64,000 bases of DNA from Pseudomonas inefficax (GCF_900277125.1 NZ_OPYN01000164.1:1-64000); one strand, 5' to 3'; positions 26,473-35,871 are shown, counted from the stretch's first letter. Numbers and translations: made by a program. Notes: generated by a model not told the origin, from the letters alone.

Positions 26473-26503
26473 GTTCGCAAAACACCGAAGCTTTGCCAGC
26501 GAT

Positions 26504-26521
26504 GGGCCGCAAAAGCGGCCC
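26504..26521. terminator. Hairpin between convergent genes
   Basis: GGGCCGC (26504-26510), loop AAAA, GCGGCCC, between the GNAT stop and the deaminase stop. It is the half-REP outer hairpin seen elsewhere. No T-run. Confidence 0.55.
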
Positions 26522-26532
26522 CTGATGGCCGC

Positions 26533-27906
26533 TTATTCGCCGCTGACCAGCTGGCGTGCCAGTTGGTTGTGGCGCTCCAGCACTCGTGGCAGGTCAACCG
26601 TGGCCAGCTGGCCGTCCTTCACCACCACACGGCCATTGATGACACTGGTATGCACCTGGGTCGGGGTGCAGAACACCAGCGCCGCCAGCGGGTCATGGTG
26701 GCCACCGGCATAGGCCACATGGCCGAGGTCGAAGGCGACGAAGTCGGCCACCATGCCTGGGGCCAGGGCGCCGATGTCATTGCGGTTGAGCACCTTGGCA
26801 CCGCCGAGCGTTGCAATTTCCAGCGCCTCGCGTGCAGTCATCGCGTCGGGGCCGAAGCCCACCCGTTGCAGCAGCAAGGCCTGGCGCACTTCACCGATCA
26901 TGCTGGCGCCGTCGTTGGATGCCGAACCGTCAACCCCCAGGCCCACCGGCACCCCGTGGTCGCGCATCTTGCGCACCGGGGCGATGCCCGAGGCCAGGCG
27001 CATGTTCGAGCATGGGCAGTGGGCGACACCCGTGCCGGTGCGGGCGAACAGCTCGATGCCATGCTGGTCGAGTTGCACACAGTGGGCGTGCCATACGTCG
27101 TGGCCGACCCAGCCGAGGTCCTCGGCATATTCGGCCGGGGTCATGCCGAACTTCTCGCGGCTGTAGGCGATGTCGTTGACGTTCTCGGCCAGGTGGGTGT
27201 GCAACGACACCCCGTACTGGCGCGCCAGCACGGCAGCTTCGCGCATCAGGTCGCGGCTGACCGAGAACGGCGAGCAGGGCGCCACCACGATGCGGCGCAT
27301 CGAGCCGTGGCTGGCGTCGTGATAGTTCTCGATAAGGCGCTGGGATTCCTTGAGGATGTCGGCTTCCTTTTCCACCACCGAATCAGGCGGCAGGCCGCCC
27401 TGGCTGCGGCCCACGCTCATGCTGCCGCGCGCGGCGTGGAAGCGCATGCCGATCTCGTCGGCGGCGTGGATGCTGTCGTCGAGCTTGCAGCCGTTGGGGT
27501 AGATGTACAGGTGGTCGCTGGAGGTGGTGCAGCCGGACAGGATCAGTTCGGCCATGGCGGTCTGGGTCGACACCGCGATCATCTCGGGGGTCAGGCGCGC
27601 CCAGATCGGGTACAGGTTGGTCAACCAGTTGAACAGCTCGCCGTCCTGGGCCGCCGGCACCACGCGGGTGAGGCTCTGGTACATGTGGTGGTGGGTGTTG
27701 ACCAGGCCAGGGATGACCACCTTGCCGGCCATGTCCAGCACCACGTCTGCGTGCTGTGGCAGGGTATCGCTGGGGCCGACCTGGCGGATCAGGTTGCCTT
27801 CGATGAACATTCCGCCGTTCTTGATCTCGCGGCGCTCGCCGTCCATGGTGACCAGAAGTTCGGCGTTTTTGATCAGTAACGTTTTTGCAGCATTTGTAGA
27901 TGACAT
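26533..27906 (-). CDS. 8-oxoguanine deaminase (amidohydrolase, AtzB/TrzN-like)
   Basis: 457 residues from the ATG at 27906. Amidohydrolase barrel with metal ligands H72 and H74 (NTHHHMYQSLT), a histidine in HTHLAEN, another in WHAHC and the aspartate in GLGVDGSASNDGASM. CTTSSDHLYIYPNG and GSMSVGRSQGG are hallmarks of the subgroup shown, in Pseudomonas, to convert 8-oxoguanine to uric acid, from memory. It would clear oxidised guanine in the cytoplasm. It is often labelled hydroxydechloroatrazine ethylaminohydrolase in annotation. An upstream CATCGG-N6-CCGATG inverted repeat (27929-27946) is a possible control site. Confidence 0.85.
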   Translation of the reverse strand: MSSTNAAKTLLIKNAELLVTMDGERREIKNGGMFIEGNLIRQVGPSDTLPQHADVVLDMAGKVVIPGLVNTHHHMYQSLTRVVPAAQDGELFNWLTNLYPIWARLTPEMIAVSTQTAMAELILSGCTTSSDHLYIYPNGCKLDDSIHAADEIGMRFHAARGSMSVGRSQGGLPPDSVVEKEADILKESQRLIENYHDASHGSMRRIVVAPCSPFSVSRDLMREAAVLARQYGVSLHTHLAENVNDIAYSREKFGMTPAEYAEDLGWVGHDVWHAHCVQLDQHGIELFARTGTGVAHCPCSNMRLASGIAPVRKMRDHGVPVGLGVDGSASNDGASMIGEVRQALLLQRVGFGPDAMTAREALEIATLGGAKVLNRNDIGALAPGMVADFVAFDLGHVAYAGGHHDPLAALVFCTPTQVHTSVINGRVVVKDGQLATVDLPRVLERHNQLARQLVSGE

Positions 27907-28010
27907 GGCTTGAGCCTGTCGCAATATGCATCGGCGATTACCGATGTCATAGGCGCATGGCATTGTAAGCAAGGTTTTTGCGGATTGTATACAGGGCTGG
28001 TAATCCTGTG

Positions 28011-28108
28011 CTGGCCTCTTCGCGGGTAAACCCGCTCCCACAGGGACTACACAGAATTCAAGCACTGTGCAGTACCTGTGGGAGCGGGTTTACCCGCGAA
28101 GAGGCCAG
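28011..28108. repeat. REP pair, inverted (GGGTTTACCC type)
   Basis: CTGGCCTCTTCGCGGGTAAA ... and its inverse ending GAGGCCAG, between two co-directional minus-strand genes, so it splits rather than ends an operon. Confidence 0.85.
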
Positions 28109-28130
28109 TACAGGCTACCTCAATGTCAGA

Positions 28131-29711
28131 TCACGCCGCCCCGCGGCTGCTCACCCCATCCACCAACCGCGCAATCCCGAGCGGGTTGGCACTTTTCAGC
28201 GCATCCGGCAGCAGCGCATCCGGGTAGTTCTGGAAGCACACCGGGCGCAGGAAGCGGTCGATGGCCAAGGTACCGACCGAAGTGCCACGGGCATCGGAGG
28301 TGGCCGGGTATGGCCCGCCATGCACCATCGCGTCCGATACCTCGACGCCGGTCGGGTAGCCGTTCAGCAGCAGGCGTCCGGCCTTGCGTTCCAGCAGCGG
28401 CACCAGCGTGGCAAACGCAGGCAGGTCGTCCGGCTCGGCAATCAGTGTGGCTGTCAGCTGCCCTTGCAGGTGGCGCAGTGCTTCGGCCAGTTGCTGGGCA
28501 TCGGCCACTTCCACCACCACGGTGGTTGGGCCGAACACTTCTTCCTGCAGCAGCGGGTCGCTGTTCAGCAGCAGGCTCACATCCGCCTTGAACAGCTGCG
28601 GCTGGGCCTGCTTGCCGGCTTGTGGCTCCCCGGCCAGGTGCTGGATGCCAGGGTGCGCCAGCAGGTGCTGTACACCGTTCTGGTAACTGCGCAGGGTGCC
28701 TGCGTTGAGCATGGTCTGTGGCGCCTGGTCGGCCATGCGCGCCGCCAGCGTATGCACGAAGCGCTCGAACTGCGGCGACTTGATGCCCACCACCAGCCCT
28801 GGGTTGGTGCAGAACTGCCCGCAACCCAGCACCACCGAGGCGGCCAGTTCTCCGGCTACCTGTTCGCCACGGGTTTGCAGGGCCTGGGGCAGGACGATTA
28901 CTGGGTTGATGCTGCTCATTTCGGCGAATACCGGAATCGGCTGCGGGCGCGCAGCAGCCATGTCGCACAGGGCGCGACCACCACGCAGCGAACCGGTGAA
29001 GCCTACCGCCTGGATGGCCGGGTGCTTGACCAGAGCCTCGCCCACGCCGGCGCCATAGATCATGTTGAACACGCCTGCTGGCATGCCACTGCCGGCTACC
29101 GCGCGGTCGATCGCCGCGGCCACGTGGGCGGCGGTCAGCATGTGCCCGCTGTGGGCCTTGAACACCACCGGGCAGCCGGCCGCCAACGCCGAGGCGGTGT
29201 CACCGCCGGCGGTGGAAAAGGCCAGCGGAAAGTTGCTGGCACCGAATACGGCCACCGGGCCGACGCCGATACGGTACTGGCGCAGGTCCGGGCGTGGCAG
29301 TGGGGTGCGCTCGGGCAGTGCGCGGTCGATGCGCGCACCGAGGAAGTCGCCACGGCGCACCACATCGGCGAACAGCCGTAGCTGGTTGCTGGTGCGGGCG
29401 CGCTCGCCGCGGATGCGTGCCTCGGGCAGCGCGGTTTCGCGCATCACGTGCTGGACGAAGTCATCACCCAGTGCGTCCAGTTCGTTGGCGATGGCGTCGA
29501 GGAAGGCGGCGCGTTGTGCCGGGCTGGTGTTGCGGTAGGCTGGGTAGGCGGCCTCGGCGGCCAGCACGGCAGCATCGACTTCGTCGCCGGTCGCCTGGTG
29601 GAAGGCGTATGGCAGCGGCTCGCAGGTGTGGGCGTCGACGCTGTTCAGCAGCACGTCACCGTTGCTGCTGAGCTGGCCGGCGATATGGTTCAGGCGGTGT
29701 TCGATGGACAT
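28131..29711 (-). CDS. Aldehyde dehydrogenase (NADP+), 2,5-dioxovalerate/ketoglutarate-semialdehyde type
   Basis: 526 residues from the ATG at 29711. ALDH superfamily with the variant motifs of ketoglutaric semialdehyde dehydrogenase: VFGASNFPLAFSTAGGDT near the cofactor, GFTGSLRGGRAL, catalytic Glu in FAEMSSINP, catalytic Cys in GCGQFCTNPGLV. It would oxidise 2-oxoglutarate semialdehyde to 2-oxoglutarate, the last step for sugar acids, hydroxyproline or glucarate. No sugar-acid gene is next to it. A perfect inverted repeat lies at 29796-29816 upstream. Confidence 0.85.
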   Translation of the reverse strand: MSIEHRLNHIAGQLSSNGDVLLNSVDAHTCEPLPYAFHQATGDEVDAAVLAAEAAYPAYRNTSPAQRAAFLDAIANELDALGDDFVQHVMRETALPEARIRGERARTSNQLRLFADVVRRGDFLGARIDRALPERTPLPRPDLRQYRIGVGPVAVFGASNFPLAFSTAGGDTASALAAGCPVVFKAHSGHMLTAAHVAAAIDRAVAGSGMPAGVFNMIYGAGVGEALVKHPAIQAVGFTGSLRGGRALCDMAAARPQPIPVFAEMSSINPVIVLPQALQTRGEQVAGELAASVVLGCGQFCTNPGLVVGIKSPQFERFVHTLAARMADQAPQTMLNAGTLRSYQNGVQHLLAHPGIQHLAGEPQAGKQAQPQLFKADVSLLLNSDPLLQEEVFGPTTVVVEVADAQQLAEALRHLQGQLTATLIAEPDDLPAFATLVPLLERKAGRLLLNGYPTGVEVSDAMVHGGPYPATSDARGTSVGTLAIDRFLRPVCFQNYPDALLPDALKSANPLGIARLVDGVSSRGAA

Positions 29712-29795
29712 TTCGTTTCCCGTTGGCAATGACAGTCGATGGGTTGGGACTGTAGGGGGCGAAATGCGTGCTGAATAATGATTAATGCGGATCAG

Positions 29796-29816
29796 GTGAT
29801 AACAGATCGTTATCAC
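29796..29816. promoter_or_regulatory. Perfect inverted repeat upstream of the semialdehyde dehydrogenase
   Basis: GTGATAAC (29796-29803), spacer AGATC, GTTATCAC (29809-29816), 85-105 bases before the start. Operator-like; the regulator is not adjacent. Confidence 0.5.
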
Positions 29817-29853
29817 AACGACCTTCCCCAAATCTTCGCTCATGCGCGGCCCG

Positions 29854-29944
29854 CCCTGTGGGAGCGGGTTTACCCGCGAAGCAGGCGACTCGGTGTATGG
29901 CACCGGCCTCGCCGGTGTTCGCGGGTAAACCCGCTCCCACAGGG
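29854..29944. repeat. REP pair, inverted (GGGTTTACCC type)
   Basis: CCCTGTGGGAGCGGGTTTAC and its inverse around a short CACCGGC/GCCGGTG hairpin. Confidence 0.85.
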
Positions 29945-29972
29945 ACCGCGCAAATGCTCGACAGCGCGTCTG

Positions 29973-31352
29973 TCACTCGGCCATCTGCAACTCCGGCAGC
30001 TTCACCCGGAACGCCCGGGTAAGCCCCAGCAGCACCACAAGGCCCATGCCCATCCAGCACAAACCGATGGTGAACGACAGGCTGGTCAGGCTGCTCCACA
30101 GCCACAGCGTGCTGAGAAAGCCCAGGCCGGGAATGGCGCCATACAGCAGGTAGTTGCGACCACCGCGCAGCTTGTGGTCGACAAGGTAGTGCTTGACCAC
30201 GGCCAGGTTCACCGCCGAGAAGGCGAACAGCGCGCCAAAGCTGATCATGTTGGCCACCGTGTCGAGGGTGATCACCAAGGCAATCAGCGACAGCAGGCTG
30301 ACCAGCAGGATGGCCGTGGCCGGTACGCGCTTTTTCGTCACCAGCTGGCCGAACGCACGGGGCAATGCACCGTCGCGGCCCATGGCGAACAGCACCCGCG
30401 ACACACTGGCCTGGGACACCATGGCCGAGGCGAAGCAGCCGGCCACGTAGGTGGCGGTGAAGGCGGTCACCAGCAGTTCGCCGCCGACCCGGCGCATCAC
30501 GTCCACCGATGCCGAGTCCGGGTCGGCGAAGCTGCCCCAGTCAGGGAACACCATCTGCGCGCAATACGACACCACCAGGAACAACATGCCGCCGATCAGC
30601 GACACGGCGAGAATCGCCACGGGAATGCGGTAGGTGGGGTTGCTGGTTTCCTCGGCCATGGTCGAGACCGCGTCGAAGCCCAGGAACGACAGGCACAGCA
30701 CGGCGGCGCCGGTCATGATCAACGGCACGCTGAAGCCTTCGTGGTGGAAGGGCGCCAGCAGCGACACCGGCTGCGCCTGCCCGCTGAGGTTGTGGATGGA
30801 CAGGGCGACGAACACGATGATGAACACCAGTTGCATCACCACCAGGATCCAGTTGACCCGGGTGATCGACTCGATGCCGATCAGGTTGAGGAAGGTGACC
30901 AGGGCAATGGAGCCCGCCACCCAAACCCAGGCGTGGATGGCCGGGAAGTACTCCGACATGTAGATGCCGATCAGCAGGTAGCTGAGCAGCGGCAGGAAGA
31001 TGTAGTCGAGCAGCAGGGTCCAACCGGCGATGAAGCCGATGTGGCTGCCGAAGGCCTTGCGGGTGTAGGTGTAGACCGAGCCGGAGTAAGGGTGGGCCTG
31101 GACCATGCGGCCGTAACTGTAGGCGGTCAGCAGCATGGCAGCGAGGGTCAGCAGGTAGGCGGTGGGCAGGTGCCCCTTGGTCATCTGGGTGACCAGCCCG
31201 TAGGTGGTGAATACTGCGAGGGGGACCATGTAGGCCAGGCCGAACAGCACCAGGGCGGGCAGCCCCATGGACTTGCGGAAACGGCCGTTGCTGGCGGTGG
31301 GTTGCGACGAGCTATGTGCAGGGCTATGGGCTGTACTTGTTGTTGTATGCAT
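29973..31352 (-). CDS. APC superfamily amine/amino acid permease (PuuP-like)
   Basis: 459 residues from the ATG at 31352 (CCAGGAG upstream). Twelve membrane segments; LFGLAYMVPLAVFTTYG in segment 1 contains the substrate loop, and MAEETSNPTYRIPVAI is the conserved APC loop after segment 6. Closest in feel to putrescine importer PuuP. It is divergent from a LuxR gene, which is followed by an aminotransferase and an aldehyde dehydrogenase, so it most likely imports an amine that those enzymes degrade. Confidence 0.82.
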   Translation of the reverse strand: MHTTTSTAHSPAHSSSQPTASNGRFRKSMGLPALVLFGLAYMVPLAVFTTYGLVTQMTKGHLPTAYLLTLAAMLLTAYSYGRMVQAHPYSGSVYTYTRKAFGSHIGFIAGWTLLLDYIFLPLLSYLLIGIYMSEYFPAIHAWVWVAGSIALVTFLNLIGIESITRVNWILVVMQLVFIIVFVALSIHNLSGQAQPVSLLAPFHHEGFSVPLIMTGAAVLCLSFLGFDAVSTMAEETSNPTYRIPVAILAVSLIGGMLFLVVSYCAQMVFPDWGSFADPDSASVDVMRRVGGELLVTAFTATYVAGCFASAMVSQASVSRVLFAMGRDGALPRAFGQLVTKKRVPATAILLVSLLSLIALVITLDTVANMISFGALFAFSAVNLAVVKHYLVDHKLRGGRNYLLYGAIPGLGFLSTLWLWSSLTSLSFTIGLCWMGMGLVVLLGLTRAFRVKLPELQMAE

Positions 31353-31490
31353 TGCTAACTCCTGGAAAGGGATGCAGGACGCCGCGGTATGCGAGCGGGC
31401 TCGATACCGGTGGGTGTTGTGCAAGGAGGTCGAGCGAGTGGCTCGCAGCGCTGGGGCGGGTTGATGCTCCCACACCCCGCCGGTACCCGG

Positions 31491-31548
31491 AATCACCCTT
31501 TGGGGTGAGCCGGGAAGCGGCTTTGCCTGCTCACCCCAAAGGGTGATT
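31491..31548. promoter_or_regulatory. Double palindrome: two inverted TCACCC-N4-GGGTGA sites in a 20-bp inverted repeat
   Basis: A perfect 20-bp inverted repeat (31491-31510 and 31529-31548, 18-base spacer). Each arm is itself a palindrome: TCACCCTTTGGGGTGA (31493-31508) and TCACCCCAAAGGGTGA (31531-31546), centres 38 bases apart. It lies between the divergent permease and LuxR genes. Probably two dimer sites for the LuxR-type regulator, with possible cruciform or loop; inference. Confidence 0.6.
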
Positions 31549-31633
31549 TCGGTGTTTGCAATGCCATGGGAGTATCTGGCCAACGACGCACCGCACTGGC
31601 GGCGGTGCCTTTACTTGAGACGGCAGGCCCACA

Positions 31634-32476
31634 GTGACTGATCAATTGCTTTCGCAACAGTGGTTCGAGCACCTGGCCAAGGTCACCGAGGCGATCGGCC
31701 GACCGGGCTTTGCCGCCACCCTGTTTGCTGCACTTGGCGTGATCCGGCCGATCCAGGCGACCACGGTATACCTGTACCCGCACGACGGCATGCCCTGCGC
31801 GCTGTTCGAGCAGGACGACAAGGCGCCCTGGCAGCCCGAGGGCAATGTCAGCCGCTACCTGTCCGGCTTCTATCTGCTCGACCCGTTCTACGGGGCCTGT
31901 GTGGAGCAGGTCGAATCCGGTTGCTACGGCCTGTTCGAAGTGGCGCCCGACCAATTCGAGGTCAGCGAGTACTACCAGTCGTTCTACCGGCACTCGCACC
32001 TGGAGGATGAGCTCAACTACATCCTGCAGGTCGCGCCCAGGCAGAGCCTGGCGGTATCGCTGGCGTTCACCGACAAGCTCGATGGGCAAACCCGTGCGTT
32101 GTTCGCGCGCATCACGCCCTGGGTGCTGGCGGTGCTCGGCAAGCACTTCGCCGGGCTGGACAGCCGCGCCGGGCGCTTCGAGAACATCCTCGAGCAGCGC
32201 ATCCACGCGGCGCTGAACAACTTCGGCAGCTCGCTGCTGACCGAGCGTGAATGCCGTATCGCCCAGCTGATCCTGCGTGGCCACTCGACCAAGTCGCTGG
32301 CCGAGCGCCTGGGGGTGTCGGAGGACACCATCAAGTCACACCGCAAGAACGTCTACGCCAAGCTCGACATCGGCACCCAGTCCGAGCTGTTCTCCCTGTT
32401 CATCGACGCGCTGGCCAATGCCCAGGGCGTGCTGGGCAAGGACCCGCTGGAAAGCTACATGGGCAAGCTGCGCTGA
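31634..32476 (+). CDS. LuxR-family transcriptional regulator
   Basis: 280 residues from GTG 31634 (CCACAGTGAC; no strong ribosome site). C-terminal HTH of the LuxR/FixJ type at about 205-262: LLTERECRIAQLILRGHSTK, then SLAERLGVSEDTIKSHRKN. The N-terminal domain (about 1-190) lacks the receiver aspartate pocket and the six acyl-homoserine-lactone residues I would expect, so it is a solo regulator with an unknown ligand, perhaps the amine. It is divergent from the permease and 42 bases ahead of the aminotransferase. Confidence 0.83.
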   Translation: MTDQLLSQQWFEHLAKVTEAIGRPGFAATLFAALGVIRPIQATTVYLYPHDGMPCALFEQDDKAPWQPEGNVSRYLSGFYLLDPFYGACVEQVESGCYGLFEVAPDQFEVSEYYQSFYRHSHLEDELNYILQVAPRQSLAVSLAFTDKLDGQTRALFARITPWVLAVLGKHFAGLDSRAGRFENILEQRIHAALNNFGSSLLTERECRIAQLILRGHSTKSLAERLGVSEDTIKSHRKNVYAKLDIGTQSELFSLFIDALANAQGVLGKDPLESYMGKLR

Positions 32477-32518
32477 GCGCAAGCCACCCTGCAACCCCAC
32501 CGCAAAGGAAAACCAACA

Positions 32519-33901
32519 ATGAATGCGCCTTTCGCCCCGCAACGCCAGACCCGCGACTACCAGGCAGCCGATGCCGCGCACCACATCCATGCCTTCCTCG
32601 ACCAGAAGGCGCTGAACGCCGAAGGGCCGCGGGTGATCGTCGGTGGCGAACGCCTGCATCTGTGGGACAGCGAGGGCAAGCGCTACCTGGACGGCATGTC
32701 CGGCCTGTGGTGCACCCAGCTCGGCTACGGCCGTCGCGACCTGACCGCCGCCGCTGCAACGCAGATGGACCAGCTGGCCTACTACAACATGTTCTTCCAC
32801 ACCACCCACCCGGCGGTGATCGAACTGTCCGAGCTGCTGTTCAGCCTGTTGCCGGGGCACTATAGCCACGCGATCTACACCAACTCCGGCTCCGAGGCCA
32901 ACGAGGTGTTGATCCGTACCGTGCGCCGCTACTGGCAGGTAGTCGGCCAGCCGAACAAGAAGATCATGATCGGTCGCTGGAACGGTTACCACGGGTCGAC
33001 CCTGGCTGCCACGGCGCTGGGTGGCATGAAGTTCATGCACGAAATGGGCGGGTTGATCCCGGATGTGGCGCACATCGACGAACCCTACTGGTACGCCGAG
33101 GGCGGCGACCTGACCCCGGCCGAGTTCGGCCGCCGCTGCGCCCTGCAGCTGGAGGAAAAGATCCTCGAACTGGGTGCCGAGAACGTTGCCGGCTTCATCG
33201 CCGAGCCGTTCCAGGGCGCCGGCGGCATGATCTTCCCGCCGGAAAGCTACTGGCCCGAGATCCAGCGCATCTGCCGCCAGTACGACGTGTTGCTGTGCGC
33301 CGATGAAGTGATCGGCGGCTTTGGCCGCACTGGCGAATGGTTCGCCCACGAATACTTCGGCTTCGAGCCCGACACCCTGTCGATCGCCAAGGGCCTGACC
33401 AGCGGCTACGTGCCCATGGGCGGCCTGGTGCTGAGCAAGCGCATTGCCGAGGCGCTGGTGGAGCGGGGCGGGGTGTTCGCCCACGGCCTTACCTATTCCG
33501 GCCACCCGGTGGCGGCGGCGGTGGCCATTGCCAACCTGAAGGCGCTGCGTGACGAAGGCATCGTGCGCCAGGTGAAGGACGACACCGGGCCGTACCTGCA
33601 GCGCATCCTGCGCGAGGTGTTTGCCGACCACCCATTGATCGGCCAGGTGCAGGGCGCCGGTTTGGTGGCGGCGCTGCAGTTCGCCGAGCACAAGCCGACG
33701 CGCAAGCGCTTTGCCAACGAGAACGACCTGGCATGGCAGTGCCGCACCTTCGGTTTCGAGGAAGGGGTGATCATTCGCTCGACCCTGGGCCGGATGATCA
33801 TGGCGCCGGCGCTGATCGCCAACCACAGCGAGCTGGATGAACTGGTGGAGAAGACCCGGATTGCCGTGGACCGCACGGCGCGCCTGGTCGGCAAGCTCTA
33901 A
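32519..33901 (+). CDS. Class III aminotransferase (omega-amino acid/diamine:pyruvate type)
   Basis: 460 residues. PLP lysine K291 in SIAKGLTSGYVPMGG; aspartate binding the pyridine nitrogen in CADEVIGGFGRTG; phosphate loop NSGSEANEVLIRTVRRYW. Full-length for the family. It transfers an amino group from a terminal amine to pyruvate, giving an aldehyde for the next gene's enzyme. AAAGGAAAACCAACA is the ribosome site. Likely substrates: a diamine, beta-alanine or GABA-like compound. Confidence 0.88.
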   Translation: MNAPFAPQRQTRDYQAADAAHHIHAFLDQKALNAEGPRVIVGGERLHLWDSEGKRYLDGMSGLWCTQLGYGRRDLTAAAATQMDQLAYYNMFFHTTHPAVIELSELLFSLLPGHYSHAIYTNSGSEANEVLIRTVRRYWQVVGQPNKKIMIGRWNGYHGSTLAATALGGMKFMHEMGGLIPDVAHIDEPYWYAEGGDLTPAEFGRRCALQLEEKILELGAENVAGFIAEPFQGAGGMIFPPESYWPEIQRICRQYDVLLCADEVIGGFGRTGEWFAHEYFGFEPDTLSIAKGLTSGYVPMGGLVLSKRIAEALVERGGVFAHGLTYSGHPVAAAVAIANLKALRDEGIVRQVKDDTGPYLQRILREVFADHPLIGQVQGAGLVAALQFAEHKPTRKRFANENDLAWQCRTFGFEEGVIIRSTLGRMIMAPALIANHSELDELVEKTRIAVDRTARLVGKL

Positions 33902-33922
33902 AAACCTGCGAGCGCTCCGCAG

Positions 33923-34013
33923 CCCCTGTGGGAGCGGGTTCACCCGCGAACACCGGCGAAGCCGGTGCCATGCACCGAGTTGCATTCTTCGCGGGTGAAC
34001 CCGCTCCCACAGG
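33923..34013. repeat. REP pair, inverted (GGGTTCACCC type)
   Basis: CTGTGGGAGCGGGTTCACCC and its inverse with an inner CACCGGC/GCCGGTG hairpin, between two co-directional catabolic genes. It may set different mRNA levels for them. Confidence 0.85.
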
Positions 34014-34066
34014 AATCATGTAGGCCGCTAGATAAAGATCTGCTCCAATGTTCATCAGGAGTACCA

Positions 34067-35560
34067 ATGTACACCCTCGAATTCTGGCAAAAACGTGCCT
34101 CGGACCTCTACCTCCCGGCCAATGCACTGATCGACGGCAAGCCCGTCAACGCACAGGACGGCGCCACATTCGCCGCCATCAACCCCGCCACCAACAACGT
34201 CCTGGCCCAGGTCAGCGCCTGCGGCCAGGCCGAGGTCGACCTGGCTGTTGCCAGCGCCCGCCGGGCTTTCGAACAAGGCCCGTGGGCGCGCATGGCCCCA
34301 ACTGAACGCAAGAAAGTGCTGCTGCGCCTGGCCGAGCTGATCATGGCCCATCGCGAAGAACTGGCCCTGCTCGACTCGCTGAACATGGGCAAGCCGGTCA
34401 TGGACGCCTACAACATCGATGTGCCGGGCTCGGCGCAGGTGTTCGCCTGGTACGGCGAGGCGCTGGACAAGCTGTACGACCAGGTGGCACCCACCGCGCC
34501 CCACGCGCTGGCCACCATCACCCGCGAAGCCCTTGGCGTGGTCGCCGCCGTGGTGCCGTGGAACTTCCCGCTCGACATGGCCGCCTGGAAGCTCGCCCCG
34601 GCACTGGCTGCCGGCAACAGCGTGGTGCTCAAGCCTGCCGAACAATCACCGTTCTCGGCCCTGCGCCTGGCCCAACTGGCGCTGCAGGCCGGTGTGCCGG
34701 AAGGCGTGCTGAACGTGGTGCCGGGCCTGGGCGAGCAGGCCGGGCAGGCGCTGGGCCTGCACCCGGACGTGGATTGCCTGGTATTCACTGGCTCCACCCA
34801 GGTGGGCAAGTACTTCATGCAGTACTCGGCACAGTCCAACCTCAAGCAGGTGTGGCTGGAGTGCGGCGGCAAGAGCCCCAACCTGGTGTTCGAAAACTGC
34901 CAGGACCTGGACCTGGCTGCGGAAAAGGCGGCATTCGGTATCTTCTTCAACCAGGGCGAGGTGTGCTCGGCCAATTCGCGGCTGTACGTGCAGCGCTCCA
35001 TCCATGACGAGTTCATCGAGCGCCTGCAGGCCAAGGCCCGCCAGTGGCTGCCAGGCAACCCGCTGGACCCGGCGAGCCGGGCCGGTGCGATTGTCGATGC
35101 CGGGCAGACGGGCCGCATCGAAGCTGCCATCGCCCGCGCCGGGCAGGAGGGGGCGCGATTGATATGCGGTGGTCGGCGCCTGACTATCGACGGTTCGGAC
35201 AATTACATCGAGCCGACCATTTTTGCCGGGGTCGATGGCCGTATGAGCCTGGCGCGGGAGGAGGTATTCGGGCCGGTGCTGGCGGTCAGTGCCTTTGATA
35301 GTGAAGAGCAGGCCGTGCGCCTGGCCAACGACAGCATCTACGGCTTGGCGGCGTCGGTGTGGAGCGATGACTTCAACCAGGTGCATCGAGTGGCACGGGC
35401 GTTGAAGGCCGGCACCGTGTCGGTGAATACGGTCGATGCGCTGGACGTCACGGTGCCGTTCGGCGGCGGCAGGCAGTCCGGGTTTGGCCGCGACCTGTCG
35501 CTGCATTCGTTCGACAAGTATTCGCAGCTCAAGACCACCTGGTATCAGTTGCGCGCCTGA
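34067..35560 (+). CDS. Aldehyde dehydrogenase, PuuC/gamma-glutamyl-aminobutyraldehyde type
   Basis: 497 residues from ATG 34067 (CAGGAG site). NAD-binding VVPWNFPLDMAAWKLAPAL (about 163-181), FTGSTQVGKYFM, general base in WLECGGKSPN (about 266), catalytic C300 (NQGEVCSANSR), and C-terminal NTVDALDVTVPFGG. It would oxidise the aminoaldehyde made by the upstream aminotransferase to the acid. Completes a permease-regulator-transaminase-dehydrogenase pathway unit. Confidence 0.88.
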   Translation: MYTLEFWQKRASDLYLPANALIDGKPVNAQDGATFAAINPATNNVLAQVSACGQAEVDLAVASARRAFEQGPWARMAPTERKKVLLRLAELIMAHREELALLDSLNMGKPVMDAYNIDVPGSAQVFAWYGEALDKLYDQVAPTAPHALATITREALGVVAAVVPWNFPLDMAAWKLAPALAAGNSVVLKPAEQSPFSALRLAQLALQAGVPEGVLNVVPGLGEQAGQALGLHPDVDCLVFTGSTQVGKYFMQYSAQSNLKQVWLECGGKSPNLVFENCQDLDLAAEKAAFGIFFNQGEVCSANSRLYVQRSIHDEFIERLQAKARQWLPGNPLDPASRAGAIVDAGQTGRIEAAIARAGQEGARLICGGRRLTIDGSDNYIEPTIFAGVDGRMSLAREEVFGPVLAVSAFDSEEQAVRLANDSIYGLAASVWSDDFNQVHRVARALKAGTVSVNTVDALDVTVPFGGGRQSGFGRDLSLHSFDKYSQLKTTWYQLRA

Positions 35561-35583
35561 TTCATCCGATCTTGTACCGCGTT

Positions 35584-35676
35584 GCCTGTTTCGCGGGCTC
35601 GCCCGCTCCCACAGGTACTGCACTGGCTTCGGTGCTGTGCGGTCCCTGTGGGAGCGGGCGTGCCCGCGAAACAGGC
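35584..35676. repeat. REP pair, inverted (GCCTGTTTCGCGGGC type)
   Basis: GCCTGTTTCGCGGGC and GCCCGCGAAACAGGC frame the pair. The rest of the 35561-35871 gap is the promoter region of the next gene; no coding sequence seen. Confidence 0.8.
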
Positions 35677-35871
35677 GACACGGTACCCGGATCATTCATG
35701 ATGCCCGGTTAAATTTCTTGCCAACCCGGCAGAAAGCTCGCGTCCGCTCTACACTGCTGCCAGATGGGGCGGGGCTGTGTGCCACCATGCCCCCGTCTCA
35801 CTGCCTGCGAATGGCTTCGGCCTGCATGATCGTCCTGGCTGCCTCGTCAAACCGCCATACATGGAGTACCT

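Noticed and set aside
26563..27879. 438-codon plus-strand open frame under the 8-oxoguanine deaminase gene
   Set aside because: Antisense shadow with His/Val/Gly-rich composition and no motif.
31634..32476. LuxR gene considered as a quorum-sensing receptor
   Set aside because: No LuxI-type synthase is near and the N-terminal domain lacks the residues expected for acyl-homoserine lactone binding.
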